Assembly (NCBI RefSeq): GCF_963678635.1
Contig: NC_087067.1
Coordinates: 35,853,966-35,917,965, forward strand
DNA from: Symsagittifera roscoffensis
Taxonomy: Eukaryota > Xenacoelomorpha > Acoela > Convolutidae
DNA length: 64,000 bases
Direction of reading: 5' to 3'
The notes under the pieces were generated by a model, which was not told where the DNA came from, made no database searches, and worked only from the letters and a program-made list of their open reading frames with translations. Shown one piece after another: positions 9,668 to 22,505 of the stretch. Position numbers and translations under genes: made by a program. Within the stretch, counting starts at the first letter, position 1; every line of letters begins with the position of its first letter.

Positions 9668-11190
9668 TTTTGCAAGCCAATTGAAGATGTATATGGCATC
9701 TGTCCAGAATGTAGGAAAAAATTTCACTATAGATTGAAAGTTGTTGAATTGGAAAACTCTCTAAAGTGGGTCCATCAAAATATGGTAAGCTTCGTGAAAA
9801 GGCATATAGAAATATAGCTAAGGCTGTTTGGTTTGATTAGTTAGATATATTAGTTAGATATACTAGTTAGATATAGCTATTGCTGTGATTTGAGAGAAAA
9901 AAAAATAACACGCAGAGGAAACAGAAACTCTTCCTGGGATATGTAGATTATATGGTGAGAACTGTTAAAGGAGATCTAAAAGAATTGTTTAAGGCAGCAA
10001 ATAATTTACATCCTAATCTACAGTTTAGTTTAGAAAAGGCCAACGAGAAAGGCAACTTTGCCTTTCTTGAAATTAACGTTAACGTGGACACACAAAAATA
10101 CTTAATCTTTGGATGATTCCAAAAATCAACTGATATAAGGACAATTTTCAATTTTAGGAGCTGCAATTATAAGAAGAACATTATAGAAACAGCAGTTCAT
10201 CGAATTATTAGAAGCACTTGAACTTGGAAAAAATTTGATGAGGCCATGAAGACAAAAAGAAAACAATGGGTGGACAACCCGCAACCTTGATTTGATAAAA
10301 TTGTTCCCAGGACCCTTGACAGATTCACAAAGGAAAAGCCAACAAGGGTACTGGTGAGGACCTATATCAAAGGAGTATTGATATACAGGCACATCACCCA
10401 TGATGGTGGTGCAGTAACGAGGTTTTGTAAGTCTGATATTTGCAATACTAAGTTGCGGAGCATAATCAAGGCACCAATTGTTTTCAACAATAGAAAGCTG
10501 AAAACCTGCCTACCATCCTTAAAGTCTTCTTTTTTCGCGTGAAATGAAAACAAGTTTACAAATTTTCATAGAGTTGATGTACCTCCACCTATGTGGGCCA
10601 AATGGTTCGACATCTAACCACTAGAATTGGCGAACAACGAAAAGAGTACTCACCCAAAGGACAACATCTAAGGCAGTGTGAAAATGAGGGCACGAGCGCG
10701 GGAATGTCAACGGAGATTATAAACAAAGCTAACACCAACGTCAAGCTACTGGCAGTAGAAGTACTTCACATCTGGAAACTGGCACCGAGATAAACATGCG
10801 TGATGTTTTCAGAAGCAGGGAACTGACCCTTAATTTATCGTTCCAAAAACAAATTTGGGGCTAATTTACGACCAAATAAATTTCGAAATAAAAAAAATGA
10901 CATGTTTCGAAATTCGAAAGTGATACAAATCAAAAAACTAATTTAAAAGTAATTTAATTAAAAGATAAAATTAAGAGATAGTCTCATGACTTAGTCTCAT
11001 GATATAATGAGACTAAGTTTGGCGCAATATAACTTTGGCGCGAACTTCAAGTTTGCAAACTTCTGATAGATTGAATTTTTATTATTCTGTGCAGCCAATG
11101 TCTTATGACTTTTTTATGAACGCTGATACTTGTATAAATTTTAAAACTTTTAAGCCTGATGATGCCCAAATGTGCAAAAACGAGCATACA
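9668..11190 (+). pseudogene. Penelope-like element PLE-2, 3' part
   Basis: Starts in frame with the 3695-3918 fragment at the PHD-finger remnant, then after a non-coding gap reads QKLFLGYVDYMVRTVKGDL (motif C with YVDY in place of YVDD) and LHPNLQFSLEKANEKGNFAF. The thumb region follows, then a GIY-YIG remnant (STYVGQMVRHLTTRIGE, about 10570-10690). INMRDVFRSRELTLNL (10790-10840) matches the PLE-1 end INTCDEFRSRELTLKI. The 3' tail to about 11190 ends in a pLTR-like segment with CCTGATGATGCCCAAATGTG. Several stops and frame changes make it a pseudogene, older than PLE-1. Confidence 0.65.
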
Positions 11191-11580
11191 TTACATTTTT
11201 CGAAACTCTTTACGTTTTGGATGTCTATTTTGGAGAGTTAATTGTTGTAATAATAATTTTACTAAATAATTTTTTGTGATATGACGATAATGGTACGCTT
11301 GCAAGAAGAAGGCCCAGGACGGGATTCTAGAGACAAGCTTCCAAGTCGCGATGCTCCTCTGCTACCCGGACACTCCCATCGGAACCTCTACTTGTGAAAA
11401 ACCAGCTTAAAATTACTTCCAACTCTTTTTTATCATTATTTTTTTTTAAAATACATTTTTTCACAATCCTTTTTACAACCTATTTTTCTCTGGTTTTGCC
11501 CTTTTGTTTCCTTTCCGAACTAAAGGCCAAGGCGGCATTCCAAAAGGAGCCGGAAACCTGTAGAAGGAACATCTAGGAGC

Positions 11581-11880
11581 AATTACTGCAGCCCCAAAGA
11601 CTTAGGAGCCACGGTCCGCTCGTACAGCGGTGCAAAGCTAGCAGACCTTGCCGCTACTGTCTCGCGCTACCCCTCGCAGAATCTGAACTGTTTTATTATG
11701 GTAGCCAGCTTTAATGATAACTCACCTACGGCTTCAGAATTCGCTGATGATTGTAGAATTTAAATAGATTTTATAATTCATAAGTTTAACCCATTGATGC
11801 TTATTATCCCCAAAACAATCCTTTCTGCAAATAATGGCTTCGTAAATAGAAATTTTGGTGCTCTAAAAAAGTCTTTGTTT
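11581..11880 (+). pseudogene. SGNH/esterase-like segment of non-LTR element F
   Basis: The frame reads LGATVRSYSGAKLADLAATV, LNCFIMVASFNDNSPTASEF, one stop, then DFIIHKFNPLMLIIPKTI. This matches block II (SYSGA..), block III (..G-ND-type, here SFNDN) and the following strand of SGNH hydrolases. Block I would lie upstream, where the sequence is too degraded to place it. SGNH-fold 5' domains are known from CR1/L2-type LINEs. The copy is dead. Confidence 0.45.
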
Positions 11881-12119
11881 TGCGTCATAAATACATTTTA
11901 TCTTTCAAGAATCCGAACCATTTCCCTCATCATTCAAGAATCCGAACCGTTTCCCACTATCTCATCATTAGTTTTGGTGCTAAATTGTTTTGTAAAGATG
12001 ACACTCACTTTTCATTCTATCTTAATAATATTTTCAGTTTTCTGTCCGCTCAGCTATTTTGTATATATAATCAACGTAAATTTACCCTCCTCGCTGTCAA
12101 ACTAAAGCTGATCAAACGC

Positions 12120-15045
12120 AATGCCATATTTGCATATTTGCACCTCCAAAAAGGAGACAATTAGTGTGTCATTTGCAAATCATACATCCACGTCTTGTAT
12201 AGCGGGCTGCAGCATAGCAAATTTCATTAAGATGAGTTCTCCTGCATACATTGCATACCCAAGAACTTTGCAAAAAGGTCTAACAATCACAGCCCTATCA
12301 CTTCTCATGAAAAAACATCACTGGCAACATCTGAAACAAACACACTGCCCAACGCTACAAAATCCAACCATCGCCCCCAGCAATCACTACAGTCCCCTCT
12401 GAACTTTGGAATTTATCGACCAAGGACTTGAAATCAAAAATAAACAACATATAAGAAATGAGGTTCACTGGAAACCGCGCTTCATAGCTCTAAGCAAGAA
12501 CAAACCCGGTTGCCAATTCATAGAATTATAGAACCTGTAGCTGTTGTCATTAGTTGACGAAACAACAATTTCTAACGTCGCAATGAAAGCAGCAATGATT
12601 CTCTCACATCAGCTATTCCCCGAAACTGAATCAGAAAAAAAAACGAACCCCATATGGGCTTTTCACTTAAGCAAACATTAGACATCCAAAACAGAAGAAG
12701 TGCGAAGTAAACGAGGTAGTTAAACAATTCGATGATTTAATGAGTACAGGCAAAGTATCTGCCGCCATTGTCTGCCTTTCAGACAAAAATCTGACAAAAA
12801 ACAAAAGAATTAATTCACCTAAGCAAAAACCATGAAGGAAAAACAGTCCTTTGTATCCTGGAAGAAAAACAACTCAAGCCAAAACAGCAAACACCGACTA
12901 TATAACTGAAGTACACGAAGACAGAATGCCGTACCAACCCTCCTTATTCGAACAAATAAACGCCAAGACACTTCAAAATCTTGCCCGAAAATGCATGGAA
13001 GAGACGGTTTTTCAGGTTTAGATATCTGCCAATAAAGGATGTTAACTCACTTCAATCAGACATTTCTTGAGCTTTGCAAGTCAATTGCAAATCTATCCTC
13101 TAAAAAAGCAAGTAAATTTCTCCTCCATGAAAACCAAACGGCGCACAACTTGGTTTGTCTGATACCTCTGGACAAAAATCCAGGGGTAAAGCCAATCAGT
13201 ATATGCAAGATTCTGAGACAAATAATTGGCAAAACAATCACCCAAGGTATGAAATCAGATGTGAAAAAATCCTCGGAAAATTTTCCATTGTTGTTTAGGT
13301 CAGAAGTGTGGAATCGAATATGCTATCCAGAGCTTGAGGAACGAGTTTGAGAAACCAGAAACGGGCGCCAAACTACATTTTGACGCAGCACATGCCTTTA
13401 TTTGCTCTAAAAATTGTAGAAAACCTTTGTCAGGTACTACAATACACGCTGGTCAGCTCATTTAAAAAACCTCAATTTTCTTTATCAACATCACGGTTTT
13501 GATATCTACCGAAGGCACAATGCAAGTTGACCCGATCACAATTGCAATAAACGGAATAGAGTTAATCCCATTGATCGACTTCCTGTAGAAATCAAATGTC
13601 AACCACAAACGGTTTCGCAGATGACGCAAGTGCTTCAAATGACCTTAAGAGTCTCCGTGCAAAACCCGAAAACCTGGATATGCACAGAAAATCCTTCAAA
13701 GTGCGCACAATGTGAAGCCTTCAAAGTGTCAATTCATGATAAAGGAAAACCATCGAGAATATTACAATGGTAGATGGTGCAAATATTACAATGGTAGATG
13801 GTTTTAGAGTCCTTGGATCGGTTAAGGAACAACATCAACATGCGATAACCACATGGAAAGAAAAATTTAAAAAACAACTACCCTATTAAAAAGCTTACCA
13901 AAAAAGCTAAAAAATCACCATAAAATGCATACTCCTGCTACACAAAAGGAGTTCAAAATAAATTTTGCTTCATAACCCAAAAAATCCCGGAAGCATTTAA
14001 AAAGGTGGAAGAAATTGAGAAAAACGTACGACAGCAGCTACTTCCTAGTATTAAAGCTTAACACCATTCAACCGATGAAGTTCGCAGCCTTTTTGCAAAA
14101 CCACTACAAATATGAGAACAAGACCTCCTCAATAGCACGGAATTTTCCTGCAACTATGCGCTATGACGAGCCTTTTTTGATCCGATAAAAAAGAGTGATT
14201 CAGAACTCGCAAAAACCGAACAAATTCCGATAAATAGAAACATCAAAACTGAGAGACAGAACATCACACTCTTAAAAAAGGCTAAAATTGTGGAAAACTG
14301 CTCGTCAGAGAAAAAATTTATTATGAAGGTAGCGTCACAGAAAGGAACATTGAACTGGCTAAGCGTGCTACCCTTAAAAAAGTAAGAATTTTTGCTCAAC
14401 AAATCAGAGTTCTAAATTGGTTTACATCTTAGGTATGGCCAGGAACCACCAAAAACTCCACTTACATGCCAATGTGGTCAACCGTTTTCACTGACTCACT
14501 CTCTATACTGCCTCAAAAGGGATACACTCACTTAAGACGTTCAAAAAACGCTGATATCTTTGCGACACTCTGGGCGAAGTATGCAATTATAATGAGATAG
14601 AGCCAAAAATTCAATCGTTGGAAGGCGAAAACTATCACAACAAAGCAAATACTAATTAAGATGACACTCGACTCGACATCAAGGCAAAAGGACTCTGGGA
14701 AGGCCGATTCAGCCGAAACTTTTTCGATGTAAAAATTTTCTATCCATTCTAAACCCTGCCCTAAAACTATATGTGACGCCTACAAATATCTTAGCTGTCA
14801 AAACATTTAAGTACCACAAAAAATTCTGAATGAGTAGCACAGCAGCTTTGTTCCACTAATTTTTGCGTGTATTGGAAGAGCAGCATCAGGTTCTCACAAA
14901 ATCGTCCAGAAACTAGCAAAGAATTTAATCGAAAAGTGGAACGAATCATACTCCGACACATAAGCCTTCGTAAAAAGCAAGTTTGACTTTGCACTTCTGA
15001 AGAGTGCAATCCACTGCCTCAGGGGTGCAAAAACTTAGAATACAA
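12120..15045 (+). pseudogene. RT and C-terminal region of non-LTR element F
   Basis: The fragment CVICKSYIHV..CIHC (12160-12275) resembles the second half of a PHD-type finger. LVCLIPLDKNPGVKPISICK and ILRQIIGKTI (13157-13240) are RT finger motifs (the family pattern being LIPLDKNPGVRPIGVGEVLRRI). ISTEGTMQVDPITIAINGIE (about 13503-13560) corresponds to the EGTTQGDPLAM box. LTCQCGQPFSLTHSLYCLK (about 14460-14515) is a Cys/His element, and the 14690-15040 stretch matches the conserved C-terminus that follows it. Many stops; not functional. Confidence 0.5.
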
Positions 15046-15060
15046 CAGACAATAGTAGTT

Positions 15061-15598
15061 TAAGTTTTATTGTATTAAGCTTTAAGCATCGATACAAAAA
15101 AGTGTAATAGAGATTAATTGAAATTTTCAAATAAGGTGCTCAAAAACTATATAAAAAAAGAAATCAACAAAAAATTAAAATTCGATGAAATTCTTGCTGG
15201 TATGAAAACATCAGATTAGGACTTGACAAGACAAATAAAACAGAAATGTATAAAAACTTTTAAAAATTCAATATTAAAAACATCGGTAAAATAAACTGGA
15301 GATATATACAAATCTTTCAATAAAACTTAAACTTCATTTTTTGTGCGTAAAAACTGGATTGGATTGCATTTCTCTATTACAGAACTCTTTAAATTTTTTC
15401 TTCATTGATGATGTGGTGTTGTGAACTTTTCCCAATTTTACTGGTAATGAGTCGCTTTTTGCTAAAATGATGATAAAATGATTTTAATAGAGAAGCAGTT
15501 GAACAGTGATTATTCAAAATTATTTTTTTGGTGCAAACTTTGATGCTGTAACTTTGGTAACTTCAACCTATTTTTAAATTTTTTCTCTTATAAGTAAT
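15061..15598. other. AT-rich spacer, nothing recognised
   Basis: No credible open frame, repeat or RNA gene is seen between element F and the CR1-like fragment. Confidence 0.4.
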
Positions 15599-16330
15599 TT
15601 ATTGATATAAATAATTTACAGATTTTAGTTTAATTCTGTTTTCATTTCTGATAGAAGATTTGTTTTTACGCAGTGCAGCGGAAGATTTCAGTTTGAAACA
15701 AAAAACGTGCGTTTTAGGGCCCAGCTCAGCTGCTTTACTAGAGACATCCTTGAAGTCGCATTGATTTATGGCAAAATAACTGCTGCATAATCTGGGCAAA
15801 ATCTGGAATGGCATAAAACCAACAGTAAAAGAAGGCCACCGAAGAAACTCTAGGCAGTTGTTGTCCAACTGTATTTTTGGTCTTGAATCCTTGAGCCATT
15901 TTTTTGGCAAAATTTTTATTATTTTAGTTTGAAATGAAAGATTAGAAGCAAGCATCAAGCCTAAAAGTTTGCAATTAGTTTTTTTTCTCTTCTTAATGAT
16001 CATTGATAGAAAGATAGTCTGGTTCCACATTTCTATTATCACTTTTTAAAAAAAGTTTTAAGCTCCGATTTCGATAGATTCGGATTTTATTGATCTTCAG
16101 CAAAAAAGAAGTCAGCTCTTGTAAGGATCTTTGCAATTGACTCAGAGCATCACTTGAAGGTATAGTTGACGCATAGACCATTCAATCGTCTGCGAACTGT
16201 ACGATAGTACTCTCAGCGCAGATACGATATCGAATAACTTTAAATATAGTTTGAAAAACAAAAAACCAGTCCTAAAATTTGCGGCACATCTCTTTTGACT
16301 TCAATCCAGTCCAATCAATTTCCTTTCAAT
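15599..16330 (-). pseudogene. CR1-like LINE RT palm fragment
   Basis: Read on the minus strand from about 16330: a DVPQILGLVF-type box (the GVPQGS-LGP-LF motif), then VQFADD (motif C, about 16205-16190), a stop, MVYASTIPSSDALSQLQRSL and QELTSFLLKINK. After a frame change TNCKLLGLMLASNLSF follows, the usual FKYLGL-LD-NLSF motif. The remaining ~100 codons (to 15599) are the thumb region. It is a 5'- and 3'-truncated CR1/jockey-type relic. Confidence 0.55.
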
Positions 16331-19300
16331 TGAAGTTTTAGCTTTTGTTGAACAGCCAAAACAACGTAACTCTTACTAGATTAAATTGAGAAATAAAGAT
16401 AAAAGATCTAATAAAACCGCATGATCATTTCTTGGAATCAATTTTTTTGAAAACTTTTAGTTAGGTATATAAGCACATGATGTATGGAATTTTTTGCGGA
16501 AACCAAAATGAAAATAAGTCACATTTTCATGTTTTGCCAATAAATTTGTTTTTTGATAAAGGAAACTGTCCTCAAAAATTTTAACAAATGCACAGATTAT
16601 TGAAATTGGTCGATAAAATTGAGGATCTACTGGGTCAAGTTTTTAAATTTATTGAGTTATAATTGCCTTTTTTGGTTCAGTGGCAAAACATCCTGAACTA
16701 TGCAGCCATAATTCACCTCTGGAGAAAGAAGATAGTATCTTAGCGTCAGAGACCTTGAATATGTTTTTTGAAAAACTATCAAAAACTTTTATGGAGAAAG
16801 GGAACAATAGAGGTGTCAAACATGTATACCCGGTGGAGTGGATTTCACCTACTAATCAATATGGGCTCAGCTCTAAGCAATGGTGAAGAAAAACCATTTA
16901 TTAGAACTTGTATGCAAAAGTAAGAATTGCGAAAACTGGTAGTGGTCTGGGAAATTGAGAGCCCAACAGGAACGCCACAAGTTAAAAATTTGGTGAATAG
17001 TTTTTCCGAACATGACGCGTTAATGTAGATGCACGATAATGAAACAATTAGAAAACTTGTGTTTTCCTTAGAAAAACTTTCAAACACAAGTCGTGCTTTG
17101 CTCTTTTCATTTAATCACAGTATTAAGCATTCAGGGCAAATTGAAAAGACTGTTAAAGAGAGGTCTTTTTCCGTGGAATTGTTAAAAAATCCAGCCATAT
17201 TGCAGATTCTACTCGTAAAGGAAACGAATCATGGATCGATGTTTTTCACATCACATCTAATGAAACCACGTTAAGTTTTTCAGCAAACTCTGATTTATTC
17301 ACCGCTTAAGTTGTAAAACAAAGTGAACTAGATACGTTCTTCAGGTGGCATTTACCAATTCAAAACATATTACATTCTCTATAAAAGCACGAATTTTCTC
17401 GGGCTGCGGGTTCTCTTTCCAAAAAAATGGATATGTACATTCATCATTTTCTGAAAATACAGGTCAACTTCGCAAATGTACTCTTTTGCACAGAAGAAGT
17501 ACTAGTTGGAGTCACAAGTGTTATTAATGAGTCACACTTAAGTTTTTTGGACCCAATCAGTAGAGTAATCTTTCGTAACTATGCTCTAACTTTGTGCAAT
17601 GGAATCTATCCTAAAGTTTTTGAGTTAGGCAATGGATCCTGGATGTCATATGCAAAACCACTGAAGTTGATTCTCACGCCCAATAGAATTAAAACAACCG
17701 GCGAAAATTATGAAAGATTTAGCTCGCATAACTTAGCCGCTAAAGGTCTTCTCACGAATTTGAGAGATAGCAAGTTATCAAAAGTTATGAAGCATAGCAG
17801 GAAAACAATAACAGGAAGAGAAGTCTTCCTGGAACAAATCAAAAAATATTCTTATGATCAATTGGGTCAATTCAGATTAAATTTTCGACCATACAGCTGA
17901 TATTTTTGTTTCGTTGATTTGCAGAAATGCAAACACAAATGCTCCGGTATTGGGGAATAGCTAGAACAATTGCAATCATTTTGCAAACAATTATCTTCTA
18001 TTTAAAAATTAAGGATTGAATTTGCGTATGTTTTTCTCTCCAGCTTTGATGAAGGACGGGCAGGGCAAAGAAACTTTATTCCATCCATTAAGACCATTGG
18101 CGTAGTACAACTATTATAGGCATTTTAGAAGAAATACCAAAAAAAATGCGCAGATGAAAGAAAAAACTGTTTAGTAAGGGAAATAAAGGTGAATTACACG
18201 GGACATCAGGAACATGCAAATAAAAACAATTAGGTAAGCCACGTAAGCCTGGAATGTTTGGACGACTCAAACTAAGATACGTTTAAGTGCAATATGGGCA
18301 TTAAAGAAAGAAAAAAAACACGGTGTAATCTGTAGAAGGGAGATAAAAAAAACCTTATGACTCCAGCAAACCGACGAGAGCCTGTAGTCGGGGTGTTTGT
18401 GTGTTTTTGCCCAATTTAGTCGAAGTTAAAGCTGTGGTACGGCCAAACGTCTAAGGGGTAGTTTTTTTTAACACCAGATAGCCCACTGCGCCTCCAGTGG
18501 AACAGTTAAAACCATCAAACGTGGTGAGTCGGCCAGCAAATTTCTTCGAAGTTTTGCAAAATCTTCATGATCACAATAAAGATGCCAAAAATACCTTGAT
18601 AAAATGGGATTAACGCATGTACAATTTGGGGAAAAAAATAAAAGGTCTACAAATGAGATCGGTAAACTGAACAACAAACTCCGACAGGTAGAGGGATGTT
18701 TGAATGTTTACAAAAGTTAATTACATCTTCTCGAAGTAGAAAAGGAGTACATTCTGATGGACAGTAAAAAAGTAATCTTGTTGTTAACTGAACTTACGCC
18801 AGCCGAAACCGTAGCTAGGAAATTCGACGCATTTCTTTACTCTGCCATCCAGACAAGGGAGGCAGAGAAGTGTACTTCATGGTACTCGTGGAAGCAAAAA
18901 CATGTTTGGAGACAAAAAGGCCAAAAAATATACAATAAAAAAATTTGGAGGCTGCAAAGGATTTTTTGAGCAACAAGATGGTCATTTGAAAGTAATAATT
19001 GTAAATATGGATATATCAAGCGTAACTGAAGGTGCTAACCCATGATGATTGCCATATTTTCAGTTACAAAAAACCTTGCTATAAAACATAAGGCAGCTCA
19101 GTCGTGAGTGGAAACACTCCTCCTTTAAGTAGGGGAATAGTGCAGTGAATCGGAAGATGTTCTAAACTAAAGTCAAGATAAAAACATGAACTTATTTAAA
19201 AAATTATGATGTCTGAGAAATGACATCTTTAAATAAAGATAATGTTACTTAGACAAACGACTTTTCAAGTGGAAAAAAAAAGATTTGTATAATTGACAAG

Positions 19301-20179
19301 TTATTTGACAAGCAGATAGAAACAAAGCTGAGAAGATCCACAATCTTGTTCATCTAATATTAGCAATTTTAATGAGGAAAACGGGGGAACCCGGGACAAT
19401 CCGAAAAATTTTGAAACTCCCGATAGCAGTTGGCAATTATTCAACCATAACAAAACCTAAGCTTTAGAATTTTAGAAATCAAAGTTAATATCTGTAAACT
19501 ACTGCGACTATTTTGAGGTGTATGATGTAGAAAAAAAATGTTATATTGAAGTTTGAAATTATTTTACTTCCAATTTAGCAGCTGCACGCACACTCGTTGT
19601 GATACCCGCGTTGTACAACAAAGGCCACACAGAAGAAAAAACAACAGTCGGTCAGAACGAGTGAGTTTCAAAATTAAAAAAGAATAATTGAAAAAGATTG
19701 AATTAATCAAAAATTGTTAATCATGTCGGAAAATTTTTGAAATATCAAATGAAAAATACTTCAACCTTCAATTGAGGTTCATCGAGAAGAACAGAAAGAC
19801 CACACAAAAAACGATCGATTCGCATTTTCTGTTTCGGGCTGTAACATCTACGTCTGAAAAACATAAGGTAATCGGACCATTTTTCAAAAAAAAAAACAGA
19901 ATAACTGATCACTTTCTGAATTAACCACGGAAAAACTGTGGTTGGACATACTTAAAAGAACGTTATTTTAAGCAGAGTTCCGCTGGTAAAACTTAGAAAA
20001 ACTCCAACTACATGGATAATTTAAATGAAAATTGAATGAGGTGGGAGTTAAGAATCGCAATTACAGGAGGCATTCGCTGGCTCTAACGACTTCCATCTTT
20101 TAGGGACCAAACTGACCAAATTGAGAAAACTAACAACTGGTAATACGAATAATCCGGAGCTGAAAGTGACCCAAGATAC
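16331..20179. other. Unassigned AT-rich region with decayed ORFs
   Basis: Several plus-strand frames look weakly coding but are broken: 16680-16886, 17029-17274 and 17427-17900 (157 codons, containing SFLDPISRVIFRNYALTLCN). I could not recognise a family; together they may be one old gene or repeat ORF with frame changes. A second patch, about 18590-18969, reads as a Lys/Glu-rich, possibly coiled-coil remnant. From 18970 to 20179 I see no feature. No splice-site pairs gave a convincing gene model. Confidence 0.25.
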
Positions 20180-22505
20180 TAACCTGATATGAGTTTACGT
20201 GTCTATCATATACTTATATAAAGCTGCATATTTGTTCCCTTTGCTATATAAATAATTATTTTCTTCGAAAGTAATTTTAACATTAGTATACACAAACAAC
20301 GTTCGCAACCTATTTTGAGAGAGAGATTTTCCGCTTATGAACACTACCAGCCCTCGATTCCTCGTTAAATATGCTCAATTTCCTCCAAATGTTACTCAGA
20401 AAAACTCAGCGCTAGTGCCGGCGGCACCATGAACTTCAGAAACTATTGTTTGAAAAGTATATCCATCATTGATTAAATCTCTATATTTGTCAGATTAATA
20501 ATTTTCCGCTTCAGTTGCGGCCCTTCTACAAATTGAGCCGGCGCTCATTCAACTTGGGGCTAGAGAGTCAACTACGGTTACATCCCACAGGAGCCGCCCT
20601 TCAACGGCCTTTGGACGAGCTTCACACCGTCTGGTCGCTTCTGATCTGTTCAGTGGAGGTGTCGTGGCTCTAAGACAGAGAAAATGTGAAAGGAGGCGAG
20701 AGTTCGTTTTATAAGGGCATTCAATTTTGAATATTTATAGAATCTCTCTGAACTTTTGAGACAAGATAGGCCATGCCATCCATCTTCGGTTACATCTTTT
20801 CCGCAAGCGGTTCTTTGTTTTTCACAAATGTTCAAACCTAGGCAATGTCCAATTGCAATTCTAAGCTGCTGATATGACAATTTCAATCTTAAATTTTCAA
20901 GTGGTTTGACATTCATTTTTTGGAATCCAAAATTATCCTGGTTAGCATTGATTCTTTTTACCTCAGTAGATTCTAGTTTCAAAACCATTTGAGAAAATTC
21001 TCTTCAATTTCCTTGTCCACTTTTTTGGGTTTCATTTTCCGGAGTTAATTCAAATTTTGTGAATCAAACCAAAAGTTTATCATCATTATATTTTTCATCC
21101 TCGTGCTCCAAACCAAAAATTTGAATTAAAATAGCTTCGCTCCTACTTCTGAGGCCGCAAAAAAAGTTAAAGCTAGTAGGCGAGTGGGGAAACACCCAAG
21201 CTATCCTTAGCTGCCGGCTGAGATGCTTGCAGAGTTTGGTTAACAAACATTTTTTCATTTTTATTGTTTACCTTACAGAAAATTGTTTTAAAATTTCGAT
21301 CGTATTTTTCCAAAAAACCATTTTGCAAAAAAAAAGAAGAAATACACAAAAAAATAGGAGTTTTGGCATACATGAAAATTTTAGGAAGTGACCACAAGAT
21401 TTTCGAAAATTTATCCAGTACTGCTAATTTTTCCTTTAGCAGTTCCTTGCGACAAGATTCGCCTAAATGGGAGCTCAAGATTACTAGTTCCTCATTGGTT
21501 AAGATTTTTAAATTTTGAGCAAATTTTTTGAAACATAGATTAGATACTGAGCGTTTCGATAAAAGTTTTTGATATCAGGGAATTTAAAAAGGTGCAATCA
21601 TGTCATCTCAAGCGGCCCGCCTTACTCCTACATATAAATATATTTCCCTCGTCGATCTTTCTGTTGATTAGTTTTATCTTCTGCTCGAGCTCTGTCTGGG
21701 GAGGGCTTGATCTTTGAGGAAGCAGCTAAGGCAGTGAAACAAAATAAGCTCTTTATTTCTCGTTTTTTTTTCTGAGCTCATAGCTTTCGCTTGCTTACAA
21801 CCATTTCTTTTGGGTTGTATAACAAAAGTACAAAAGACGTCCAAAAAACCAGCCAATATGAAATTTTTTCGACATCGTATGAAAATCAATTTTTTTATCA
21901 GAGAGATCTTCTGCCAAGGGAACAGCGAGTCTTTGGGTACTCTCTTGAAGATTCGAAAACTAGAAATGGCTGTTTTTACATAATTATCTACTACTTAATC
22001 ATTACCAATTTGAGCATTATTGACAAATTTCACAAAAACAAACATAGGACATTGAAATATTTGGATCGTCTTAGAGTCGCTTCAAACTTTTTGTACTCAT
22101 CTGCCTTAATAACACTTAGAACGAAGAAAAACAACCTTACCCATTTTTTTGCTTGTAAAATCCTTGTCATTTTTTGCATCTTGAGGGAGCGGCGTAAGGG
22201 TAAAAAAGAAAATTGGGAGCTAACCCATATTAACAGGATTCGAGTTTTATCGATGAAGAGAAAAAATACAAGCTTTGTTTCAAGAAAAATATAACGCTCG
22301 CTGAAAGGGAACAAGCTCACCCGAGCTCAGAAGGTCCAGCGGAGCACCACTAGACTCCCCAGGCCAGGACATTTTTTCTCCAGACCAGAGACCTACTTGG
22401 CAGACCTGTCTCTAAAATCTCTCACAGGACGCTCGACAATTAGGCAGAAACATCACACATATCACATCCATTTAATAAGTTCATCCCAACAATAAGGCTA
22501 ACATA
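20180..22505 (-). mobile_element. LINE D: old, internally deleted RLE-type non-LTR copy
   Basis: Alignable end to end with LINEs B and C but far more diverged. The right (5') end at 22300-22500 has the TCACCCGAGCTCAG, GGTCCAGCGG and CAGACCTGTCTCTAAAATC strings. The minus-strand ORF pieces include LGESCRKELLKEKLAVLDKF and FFLQNGFLEKYDRNFKTIFC (21173-21478) and CGKDVTEDGWHGLSCLKSSE (20650-20988). Sequence matching the RT palm is missing between about 21500 and 21600, where the N-terminal region joins the thumb directly. Non-functional. Confidence 0.7.

Larger units (their letters stand above)
11230..15060 (+). mobile_element. Decayed non-LTR retrotransposon F
   Basis: A degenerate plus-strand copy with, in order, an SGNH-like segment (11581-11880), a Cys/His cluster (about 12130-12270), an RT (about 13070-13900) and a long C-terminal region (14420-15040). 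Stops and frame changes are frequent throughout, but motif order is preserved, so it is one old insertion. No tail or target duplication is clear. The final 3' limit is set by VQSTASGVQKLRI (about 15010-15045), where this family's proteins end with an SAIQCIRGAR-type string. Confidence 0.55.

Noticed and set aside
16845-17087. RT-like string TCGVPVG on the minus strand
   Set aside because: Isolated match to the GVPQGS motif with no neighbouring RT motifs in order; the real RT fragment of that type is at 15599-16330.
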